A stretch of 5,927 bases of DNA from positions 233 through 6,159 of the forward strand of contig DFBM01000015.1 of NCBI GenBank assembly GCA_002366645.1. Direction: 5' to 3'. The position numbers and the translations under genes are program-made. Under the pieces are notes generated by a model that was not told the origin of the DNA, made no database searches, and was given only the letters and a program-made list of their open reading frames with translations. Positions 1 through 5,042 of the stretch are shown piece after piece. The first letter of the stretch is position 1. Every line of letters begins with the position of its first letter. This DNA comes from Rhodobacterales bacterium UBA3080 (GTDB taxonomy: Bacteria; Pseudomonadota; Alphaproteobacteria; Rhodobacterales; Rhodobacteraceae).

Positions 1-1062
1 ACCCGTCTCAACCCCTTCGGTCCATAGAACCGCCAGACGTTCCTCCAACCCGTTCGAGCCATTCGGAATGATCCGGAAATCATCACGACCCGCCCGTTTC
101 TGTTCGGTATTAAACGCCGCATGGTCCGTTGCAACCACCTGCAAAGACCCTGCTTGCAAGCCAGCCCAAAGGCTGTCCTGATGGTCTTTGGAGCGGAACG
201 GAGGGCTCATCACACGCCGCGCCGCATGGTCCCAATCCTTATTAAAGTATTCGGATTCATCCAATGTTAAGAATTGTATGAGAGGCTCTCCATAAACCCG
301 CATGCCCTTCTGGCGCGCCCGACGGATCGCTTCGTGGGTTTGTTCGCAAGAAACGTGCACAATGTACAAAGGAACGCCCGCCGTATCGGCAATGGTAATC
401 GCCCGGTTGGCCGCTTCGCCCTCCAGTTCAGGCGGTCGGGAATAGGCGTGACCTTCTGGCCCCGTAATGCCCATATCCATGTATTTCTGCTGCAATTCAG
501 CCACCAGATCGCCATTCTCGGCATGCACCATCGGCAACGCGCCCAGCTCGGCGCAGCGTTTGAACGAGGCGAACATCTCGTCGTCCTCGATCATCAACGC
601 GCCCTTATAGGCCATGAAGTGCTTAAACGAGTTCACACCCATTTTCACGGCGTCTTCCATCTCGTCAAAGACGTTTTCGTTCCAGCCGGTGATCGCCATG
701 TGGTAACCGATATCCGAGCAAATCTGCGGTGCAGATTTGCGGTGCCACTCGTTGATAGCGTTCTTGATAGAACCATCCTCGCCGGGCAGACAGAAATCAA
801 CGAGCATGGTCGTACCACCACACGCGGCCGCCCAAGTGCCGGATTCAAACGTTTCCGCCGCGGTCGTGCCCATGAACGGCATCTCCAGATGCGTGTGCGG
901 ATCAATCCCGCCGGGGATCACATAGGCCCCCTCGGCATCGATATACTCGTCGCCCTTTAGGTCTTCGCCGATCTGCTTGATCTTTTCACCCTCGATCAGC
1001 ACATCTGCTTTCCATGTACGGTCCGCCGTGACGATCGTGCCGCCTTTGATTACTTTGGTCAT
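1..1062 (-). CDS. hydA: Dihydropyrimidinase (D-hydantoinase family), 3' end cut by window edge
   Basis: This cytoplasmic zinc amidohydrolase opens the ring of 5,6-dihydrouracil or dihydrothymine to the N-carbamoyl-beta-amino acid, the second step of reductive pyrimidine breakdown. The frame is open from ATG at 1062 to base 1, giving 354 residues; family members are usually about 455-485, so roughly the last quarter lies outside. Visible family features: N-terminal beta-sandwich start MTKVIKGGTIVTADRTW; metal ligands H56 and H58 in GGIDPHTH; the carboxylated-lysine segment SFKHFMAYKG with K147 as bridging lysine and Y152 as substrate tyrosine, by spacing to known hydantoinases; H180 in HAEN; H236 in HVS; D313 in ATDHAAFN; and N334 in IPNG. 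The start is supported by GGGAG at 1072-1076, 9 nt upstream. It is last of the four operon genes in view, 16 nt after the 108-residue gene. Sequence alone does not separate dihydropyrimidinase from D-hydantoinase; the neighbours favour the former. Confidence 0.95.
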   Translation of the reverse strand, partial: MTKVIKGGTIVTADRTWKADVLIEGEKIKQIGEDLKGDEYIDAEGAYVIPGGIDPHTHLEMPFMGTTAAETFESGTWAAACGGTTMLVDFCLPGEDGSIKNAINEWHRKSAPQICSDIGYHMAITGWNENVFDEMEDAVKMGVNSFKHFMAYKGALMIEDDEMFASFKRCAELGALPMVHAENGDLVAELQQKYMDMGITGPEGHAYSRPPELEGEAANRAITIADTAGVPLYIVHVSCEQTHEAIRRARQKGMRVYGEPLIQFLTLDESEYFNKDWDHAARRVMSPPFRSKDHQDSLWAGLQAGSLQVVATDHAAFNTEQKRAGRDDFRIIPNGSNGLEERLAVLWTEGVETG

Positions 1063-1071
1063 TTTTTTCTT

Positions 1072-1076
1072 CTCCC
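1072..1076 (-). promoter_or_regulatory. Ribosome binding site of dihydropyrimidinase
   Basis: On the minus strand GGGAG lies 9 nt before the ATG at 1062 and directly after the stop codon (1079-1081) of the upstream small gene. A run of seven A's leads into the start codon. The placement fixes the start and ties translation of the enzyme to the gene before it. Confidence 0.7.
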
Positions 1077-1078
1077 TG

Positions 1079-1405
1079 TCAAGCATAGGGCCCCATTGGG
1101 GCTTCCCAGCGTTTTACAAACGGCCGATTAAGGTCTTCCTCTATGACCTCGCGAGCTCCCAACAAAAATTTGGGGCTACTGGGCCGAATTTTTTTGCGCC
1201 CGAACGTTCCAACTTTGCTCCAATAGAACTTCTTTAGTTCTTCTGGTGAATGTAAAATACAGATCATGCCATCCAACCGCACAGCCGTCTTCCCAGCGAA
1301 GTTGCATCGTGCCCTTTTTTCACGAACGAGACGAAAGTCCTTTCCTCTTCGTTCAAGAACGTAGATCGGTATCCGAAACATGTGCCAACGCAACTGAAAT
1401 CGCAT
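1079..1405 (-). CDS. Unrecognised basic 108-residue protein inside the pyrimidine operon
   Basis: I do not recognise a family. The product is 108 residues and strongly basic (15 Arg and 10 Lys against 11 Asp/Glu). It has tryptophans at 7, 62 and 100, two cysteines at 34 and 49, and no signal peptide or membrane segment. The N-terminal part (RIPIYVLERRGKDFRLVRE) reads as beta strands; SPEELKKFYW (53-62) and AREVIEED (84-91) read as helices. ATG at 1405 is preferred because it starts 4 nt after the amidohydrolase stop, with GAG of that gene's last codon 7 nt upstream; an ATG at 1462 in the same frame would overlap that gene by 53 nt. Its own stop abuts the dihydropyrimidinase ribosome binding site. 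Five of 15 arginine codons are CGA, AGA or AGG and the gene is about 48% GC, poorer than its neighbours. The tight fit supports a real co-translated gene; its role is unknown. Confidence 0.65.
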   Translation of the reverse strand: MRFQLRWHMFRIPIYVLERRGKDFRLVREKRARCNFAGKTAVRLDGMICILHSPEELKKFYWSKVGTFGRKKIRPSSPKFLLGAREVIEEDLNRPFVKRWEAPMGPYA

Positions 1406-1409
1406 GAGT

Positions 1410-2660
1410 TCACTCAATAATCCCCGCCGTCTCGACAACCGCGTGCAACAATACATCCGCACCCGCAGTCGCCCATTCCTTGGAAATATCCTCGGCCTCG
1501 TTATGGCTTAACCCGTCAACACAAGGGCACATGACCATCGAGGTCGGGGCCGAGCGGTTGATCCAGCAGGCGTCATGTCCTGCACCGGAAATAATATTCA
1601 TGTGCGAATAACCCAGACGTTCGGCAGCGTTGCGGACTGCTGTTACACAACCCTCATCAAAGGTCACCGGATCGAAGCCGCCGACTTTTTCCATCTCGAC
1701 TTCCAGCCCCATATCGTCCGCGATTTTTTGCGCACCAGCTGCGAAACGGGTTTCCATATCTTCTATCGTCGCCAGATCGGGCGAGCGGAAATCGACGGTG
1801 AACACCACCTTGCCCGGGATCACGTTGCGCGAGTTCGGGTAAACATCGATATGCCCCGCAGCACCCACAGCGTCCGGCGCATGGGACCATGCGATCTCGT
1901 CCACCAGTTCCAACATCCGCGCCATACCTAGGCCAGCGTTCTTGCGCATCGGCATAGGTGTGGAACCGGTGTGGCTATCCTTGCCCGTAACCGTCACTTG
2001 CGTCCAGCTAAGGCCCTGACCGTGGGTGACAACGCCGATGTCTTTGCCCTCGGCCTCCAAAATCGGGCCTTGTTCGATGTGCAATTCAAAGAATGCATGC
2101 ATTTTACGTGCGCCCACTTTTTCTTCACCACGCCAACCAATGCGCTTAAGCTCGTCGCCGAACTTTTTGCCCTCGGCATCCTCGATCTCATACGCCCATT
2201 CCTGCGTGTGCATTCCGGCAAAAACACCGGACGCGAGCATGGCAGGGGCATACCGCGTGCCTTCCTCGTTCGTCCAGTTGGTCACAACAATCGGGTGTTT
2301 GGTTTTGATGTCCAAGTCATTCAAAGTACGGATAATTTCCAACCCGCCGAGAACCCCTAGAACACCATCATACTTACCACCCGTAGGCTGTGTATCGAGG
2401 TGAGAGCCTACATAAACGGGCAGGGCGTTCGGGTCCGTGCCTTCACGCATCGCGAACATGTTTCCCATCTGGTCAAGCCCCATGGTACAACCTGCGGCCT
2501 TGCACCAATCCTGAAACAAATGCCGCCCTTCGCCGTCTTCGTCTGTCACGGTTTGGCGGTTGTTACCACCCGCAACACCCGGCCCGATCTTGGCCATTTC
2601 CATCAGCGAGTCCCAAAGACGGTCGCCATCAATTTTCATATTCTCGCCGGGTGCAGCCAT
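1410..2660 (-). CDS. N-carbamoyl-beta-alanine amidohydrolase (beta-ureidopropionase), M20 hydantoinase/carbamoylase family
   Basis: This cytoplasmic dinuclear-metal amidase splits N-carbamoyl-beta-alanine (or N-carbamoyl-3-aminoisobutyrate) to the beta-amino acid, CO2 and ammonia, the third step of reductive pyrimidine breakdown. It is 416 residues, normal for the family. Metal-site motifs in order: H87 in GSHLDT, D98 in GGKYDGV, the pair E132/E133 in TNEEGTRYAP (first glutamate probably the general base, second a ligand), H194 in ELHIEQGP, and H386 in GLSHNEAED. Residues of about 214-330 form the inserted lid/dimerisation domain with TGKDSHTGSTPM and the RNVIPG segment. The start at 2660 has AAGGAG at 2668-2673, 7 nt away; a second ATG (codon 8) begins MKIDGDRLWD, where many relatives start, so a start 7 residues later is possible. 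It follows the aminotransferase by 11 nt. The family also includes allantoate amidohydrolases and L-carbamoylases; the neighbouring dihydropyrimidinase and beta-alanine aminotransferase decide the call. Confidence 0.92.
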   Translation of the reverse strand: MAAPGENMKIDGDRLWDSLMEMAKIGPGVAGGNNRQTVTDEDGEGRHLFQDWCKAAGCTMGLDQMGNMFAMREGTDPNALPVYVGSHLDTQPTGGKYDGVLGVLGGLEIIRTLNDLDIKTKHPIVVTNWTNEEGTRYAPAMLASGVFAGMHTQEWAYEIEDAEGKKFGDELKRIGWRGEEKVGARKMHAFFELHIEQGPILEAEGKDIGVVTHGQGLSWTQVTVTGKDSHTGSTPMPMRKNAGLGMARMLELVDEIAWSHAPDAVGAAGHIDVYPNSRNVIPGKVVFTVDFRSPDLATIEDMETRFAAGAQKIADDMGLEVEMEKVGGFDPVTFDEGCVTAVRNAAERLGYSHMNIISGAGHDACWINRSAPTSMVMCPCVDGLSHNEAEDISKEWATAGADVLLHAVVETAGIIE

Positions 2661-2667
2661 GGGTTTT

Positions 2668-2673
2668 CTCCTT
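2668..2673 (-). promoter_or_regulatory. Ribosome binding site of the amidohydrolase, overlapping the upstream stop
   Basis: The stop codon TAA of the aminotransferase (2672-2674) shares bases with a perfect AAGGAG, 7 nt before the ATG at 2660. This arrangement points to translational coupling of the two enzymes. Confidence 0.75.
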
Positions 2674-3997
2674 AGTCGAGGTTTTTCAAAACTGTGGCTA
2701 GCTTGCCGATCAGTTCGTCTATTTGTGCTTTGTTGATAATCAGCGGCGGCGACAGCGCGATAATATCGCCCGTTGTGCGGATCAGGATGCCAGCGTCATA
2801 GGCATCGAGGAAGGCTTGGAAGGCTCGCTTGGTCGGAGCCCCTTCGATTGGCGACAGTTCCACCGCGCCGATCAGACCTTCGTTGCGAATGTCGATAACA
2901 TGCGGCAGGCCTTTGAGGCCATGCAATGCGTCTTCCCAGTATCCGGCCAGATCGCGGGCGTTTTCGAACAGTCCGTCTTCCTTATACGTCTCCAACGTTG
3001 CCAGACCCGCAGCCGAAGCGATCGGATTTCCGGAGTAGGTGTAGCCGTGGAAAAGCTCGATCAGGTTTTCCGGACCGTTCATAAAGGCGTCGTGGATTTC
3101 CGAGGTCGTCAGTACAGCGCCCATGGGGATCACGCCATTGGTCAGACCTTTGGCGGTGGTCATGATGTCGGGCGTCACGCCGTAATGATCCGCACCGAAA
3201 GCAGAGCCAAGACGACCGAAACCGGTGATAACCTCGTCAAAAATCAACAAAATGCCGTGTTTCTTGGTGATCGCCCGAAGACGGTCCAGATAGCCTTTCG
3301 GCGGTAGTAGAACACCTGTAGAGCCGGCCATTGGCTCAACGATTACAGCCGCGATGTTACTTGCATCCTGAAGGGCGACGATACGTTCGAGTTCATCGGC
3401 CAGATTGGCACCATGTTCCGGTTGACCACGCGTGAAGGCGTTTTCAGGGATATGGGTGTGGGGCATGTGATCGACGCCACTTAGCAACGTGCCGAAGGTT
3501 TTGCGGTTGGGGCCGATGCCGCCAACGGAAATGCCGCCGAAGTTGACACCGTGATACCCGCGTTCACGCCCGATCAGACGGGTGCGCGAACCTTCGCCAC
3601 GTGCACGGTGATAGGCGATAGCAATCTTCAACGCAGTCTCGACGGACTCGGAACCCGAGTTGGTATAGAACGCGTGGTTGATCCCTTCCGGGGCCATGTC
3701 GACCAGACGGTTGGCTAGTTCAAATGCTTTCGGGTGTCCCATCTGGAAGGCGGGGGCATAGTCCAGTTCGGCGGCTTGCTTGGCGATCGCCTCGACAATA
3801 CGTGGCTGTTTGTGGCCCGCGTTGCAACACCAGAGGCCAGCCGTGCCGTCCAGAACCTGACGGCTGTCGCCAGTGGTGTAATACATTCCCTCTGCCGCAA
3901 CAAACATGCGGGGGTTCTTTTTGAACTGGCGATTTGCCGTGAACGGCATCCAGAAGGCACTAAGATCATTTGGGGGTGTGGTGGTTGACTGTGACAT
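2672..3997 (-). CDS. Beta-alanine (omega-amino acid):pyruvate aminotransferase, class III PLP-dependent
   Basis: It transfers the amino group of beta-alanine to pyruvate, giving L-alanine and malonate semialdehyde, the step after the amidohydrolase. The chosen start gives 441 residues, close to the roughly 448 of the Pseudomonas omega-amino acid:pyruvate enzyme, which it resembles throughout: FWMPFTANRQF (15-25), GLWCCNAGH (54-62), YAPAFQMGHP (80-89), YTNSGSES phosphate loop (111-118), GYHGVN with Y148 stacking on the cofactor, VIVEPMAGS (218-226), DEVITGFGR with D254 binding the pyridine nitrogen, Schiff-base lysine K283 in TTAKGLTNG, HGYTYSGNP (318-325), and R407 in the carboxylate-binding position near the C-terminus. 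The frame stays open upstream to 4249, but the extra 84 residues would cross the control region and overlap the divergent regulator; ATG at 3997 has GGAG at 4005-4008, 7 nt away. It is the first gene of the operon. A taurine or putrescine aminotransferase is the main alternative, less likely in this context. Confidence 0.93.
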   Translation of the reverse strand: MSQSTTTPPNDLSAFWMPFTANRQFKKNPRMFVAAEGMYYTTGDSRQVLDGTAGLWCCNAGHKQPRIVEAIAKQAAELDYAPAFQMGHPKAFELANRLVDMAPEGINHAFYTNSGSESVETALKIAIAYHRARGEGSRTRLIGRERGYHGVNFGGISVGGIGPNRKTFGTLLSGVDHMPHTHIPENAFTRGQPEHGANLADELERIVALQDASNIAAVIVEPMAGSTGVLLPPKGYLDRLRAITKKHGILLIFDEVITGFGRLGSAFGADHYGVTPDIMTTAKGLTNGVIPMGAVLTTSEIHDAFMNGPENLIELFHGYTYSGNPIASAAGLATLETYKEDGLFENARDLAGYWEDALHGLKGLPHVIDIRNEGLIGAVELSPIEGAPTKRAFQAFLDAYDAGILIRTTGDIIALSPPLIINKAQIDELIGKLATVLKNLD

Positions 3998-4004
3998 GCC
4001 AGAA

Positions 4005-4008
4005 CTCC
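4005..4008 (-). promoter_or_regulatory. Ribosome binding site deciding the aminotransferase start
   Basis: GGAG on the minus strand, 7 nt before the ATG at 3997. It supports the internal start over the much longer open frame that runs back to 4249. Confidence 0.65.
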
Positions 4009-4023
4009 GCTTAAAAAATTCTT

Positions 4024-4039
4024 TTGACCAACTGGTCAG
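4024..4039. promoter_or_regulatory. RutR-type operator 1
   Basis: The plus strand reads TTGACCAACTGGTCAG, matching 15 of 16 fixed or free positions of the E. coli RutR consensus TTGACCA-NN-TGGTCAA as I recall it. The core TGACCA-AC-TGGTCA is a perfect 6-2-6 palindrome. It lies between the operon and the divergent RutR-like regulator gene and contains a TTGACC that could serve as -35 for the regulator gene. Binding by the neighbouring regulator is inferred. Confidence 0.85.
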
Positions 4040-4053
4040 GTTGACGCTAGCAT
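4024..4053 (+). promoter_or_regulatory. Candidate promoter of the RutR-like regulator gene
   Basis: TTGACC (4024-4029) and TAGCAT (4048-4053) are separated by 18 bp, giving 5/6 and 4/6 matches to the sigma-70 type boxes. The -35 lies inside operator 1 and the expected transcription start falls in operator 2, which would allow autorepression. TTGACG at 4041-4046 is an alternative -35 but lacks a good -10. Confidence 0.4.
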
Positions 4054-4071
4054 AGCTGACTAAGTAGTCAA
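4044..4071 (-). promoter_or_regulatory. Candidate promoter of the pyrimidine operon
   Basis: On the minus strand TTGACT (4071-4066) is followed after 16 bp by TAGCGT (4049-4044), a weak -10. The -35 is part of operator 2 and the expected start would fall within operator 1. The -10 match is poor, so the exact position is uncertain; that the operon promoter lies in this 97-bp gap is likely on layout alone. Confidence 0.3.
4056..4071. promoter_or_regulatory. RutR-type operator 2
   Basis: The plus strand reads CTGACTAAGTAGTCAA, with a perfect 6-2-6 palindrome TGACTA-AG-TAGTCA. It differs from operator 1 by the same C-to-T change in both half-sites plus the end bases. Its centre is 32 bp from the centre of operator 1, about three helical turns, so both sites face the same side of the helix. 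On the minus strand it begins TTGACT, a possible -35 for the enzyme operon. Confidence 0.75.
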
Positions 4072-4082
4072 GAATTTGTTTG

Positions 4083-4086
4083 AAGG
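4083..4086 (+). promoter_or_regulatory. Ribosome binding site of the RutR-like regulator
   Basis: AAGG on the plus strand, 8 nt before the ATG at 4095. It supports this start; no other in-frame start lies close by. Confidence 0.5.
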
Positions 4087-4094
4087 TTTTGTGA

Positions 4095-4748
4095 ATGCTC
4101 CAAACTGCCGATAAACCAACGTCCAAACGCGAAGGATTGCGACGCGAAACCCTCGCGCTGATATTGGCGACCGCGGAACGGATATTCGCGGAGCATGGCT
4201 TTAAGGGCGCGACCATGCAGGCGATTGCCGATGAAGCGAAACTACCCAAGGCGAACCTGCATTATTATTTCCCAACGAAACAAGCACTTTACAGACAGGT
4301 CGTAGAGCGCATTTTCAATATCTGGCTAGATGCTGCCGAGAGTTTCGATACCGAAGCCTCGCCCGAAGATGCTCTGGGAACCTATATCCGCAAGAAGATG
4401 GAAATCAGCCGATCGCACCCCTATGGCTCCAAGGTTTGGGCAAACGAAGTCATCCACGGCGCGCCGATAATCCACGACTATCTAGAGACCACACTGACCG
4501 AGTGGACGGAATCACGAATCGAGGTTATCGAGCGTTGGATGGCGGAAGGCTTGATCGATGCGGTCGATCCGCGCCACTTGCTTTATATGATTTGGTCAAC
4601 AACGCAGCACTACGCCGACTTCTCGCACCAGATTACCACGTTGAACGGAGGCGTTCCGTTTGATGATGCGCAATGGGCGCAAGCGACGGAATGTGTGACC
4701 AACATCATTCTGAAAGGGATCGGTGTTCGGCGCGGCGTCCCCAGTTAA
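4095..4748 (+). CDS. rutR: RutR-like TetR-family regulator of pyrimidine catabolism
   Basis: A 217-residue one-component regulator, close in length to E. coli RutR (212), which represses pyrimidine-utilisation genes and is released by uracil or thymine. The N-terminal TetR DNA-binding domain covers about 18-64, with helix-turn-helix ATMQAIADEAKLPKANLHYY (39-58). The ligand domain carries RutR-specific strings: FNIWLDA (74-80; W77 falls at the same number as in my recollection of E. coli RutR), YIRKKMEISR (97-106), GAPIIHDYL (122-130) and, most telling, DPRHLLYMIWSTTQHYADF (158-176), which is almost the same as the E. coli segment. The gene diverges from the enzyme operon across a gap holding two RutR-type operators, so it probably represses both the operon and itself. 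Its last 44 bp overlap the opposing DUF2061 gene. That the ligand is uracil or thymine is inferred from homology and context. Confidence 0.92.
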   Translation: MLQTADKPTSKREGLRRETLALILATAERIFAEHGFKGATMQAIADEAKLPKANLHYYFPTKQALYRQVVERIFNIWLDAAESFDTEASPEDALGTYIRKKMEISRSHPYGSKVWANEVIHGAPIIHDYLETTLTEWTESRIEVIERWMAEGLIDAVDPRHLLYMIWSTTQHYADFSHQITTLNGGVPFDDAQWAQATECVTNIILKGIGVRRGVPS

Positions 4749-4929
4749 TCCGTGACCAGATGCGTTCGTAGGTAATGTAGGTTACTATCCCGACACCAGT
4801 ATTCGCCAGCGCGAGTGCGCCACCACTGACGAGTGATCCGGTGATGCCAAAGCCGACAAGGCTCATAGTCAGTAACCCGACAACCTGCCAGATTATCGTC
4901 TTTACGAAGGTTCTTCGGCCCGTTTCCAT
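4705..4929 (-). CDS. DUF2061-type small inner-membrane protein
   Basis: A 74-residue protein of unknown function that matches the DUF2061 pattern: basic start RRTFVKTIIWQVVG (5-18), a first membrane helix at about 12-31 ending in GFGITGSL, a second at about 36-53, and the closing YERIWSRINWGR (54-65), where the family has a His-Glu-Arg-Ile-Trp-like ending. The usual His is Tyr here (Y54). ATG at 4929 fits the family N-terminus; its upstream GGA (spacing about 6 nt) is weak. A GTG at 4965 would add 12 non-conserved residues and has no ribosome binding site. The 3' end runs 44 bp into the convergent regulator gene; the overlapped part encodes only the charged tail after the second helix. No functional link to pyrimidine breakdown is evident. 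Confidence 0.8.
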   Translation of the reverse strand: METGRRTFVKTIIWQVVGLLTMSLVGFGITGSLVSGGALALANTGVGIVTYITYERIWSRINWGRRAEHRSLSE

Positions 4930-4974
4930 TTGTAATCCATTGCATTTTCGAGGAGTTCTGAACACCGTTTAGCA

Positions 4975-5007
4975 TTGACTTTCACTGGTGGGTATTGTGG
5001 ATATACT
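4975..5007 (+). promoter_or_regulatory. Candidate promoter of the XRE regulator gene
   Basis: TATACT (5002-5007) is a good -10 box. Upstream boxes are less clear: TTGACT (4975-4980) would need a 21-bp spacer and TTCACT (4981-4986) a 15-bp spacer. The -10 lies in the middle of the palindrome at 4992-5013, as expected for autoregulation. Confidence 0.35.
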
Positions 5008-5013
5008 CAATAC
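4992..5013. promoter_or_regulatory. 22-bp imperfect palindrome, possible operator of the XRE regulator
   Basis: Arms GTATTG (4992-4997) and CAATAC (5008-5013) are perfect inverted copies, and three of the five inner base pairs are also symmetric, so 9 of 11 pairs match about the centre 5002/5003. It lies between the divergent DUF2061 and XRE genes and covers the likely -10. Operators of this size are usual for XRE-type dimers; the binding protein is inferred from proximity. Confidence 0.5.
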
Positions 5014-5042
5014 AAACTCCACGAAATGGGATTTTATCACCA

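Noticed and set aside
274..960. Plus-strand 228-codon open frame
   Set aside because: It is antisense to the dihydropyrimidinase, whose motifs and metal ligands are unbroken on the other strand; the translated product is rich in His/Arg and has no recognisable pattern.
1406..1462. Longer start (127 residues) for the small operon protein
   Set aside because: The extra 19 residues lie inside the amidohydrolase gene and have no ribosome binding site; the start at 1405 fits the coupled-junction pattern.
2723..3307. Plus-strand 194-codon open frame
   Set aside because: It is the antisense shadow of the aminotransferase C-terminal half, including the Schiff-base lysine region.
4046..4051. GCTAGC palindrome between the two operators
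   Set aside because: Six bases of symmetry are too short to support a separate site and it is off-centre by 1 bp from the midpoint of the operator pair.
3998..4249. 84-residue N-terminal extension of the aminotransferase up to 4249
   Set aside because: It would cross both operators and overlap the regulator's start by 155 bp; the homologous N-terminus and a ribosome binding site place the start at 3997.
4930..4965. GTG start adding 12 residues to the DUF2061 protein
   Set aside because: No ribosome binding site and the extra residues precede the basic N-terminus where family members begin.
4995..5042. TTG start adding 16 residues to the XRE regulator
   Set aside because: The TTG lies inside the palindrome and upstream of the likely -10 box, so it would probably not be transcribed.
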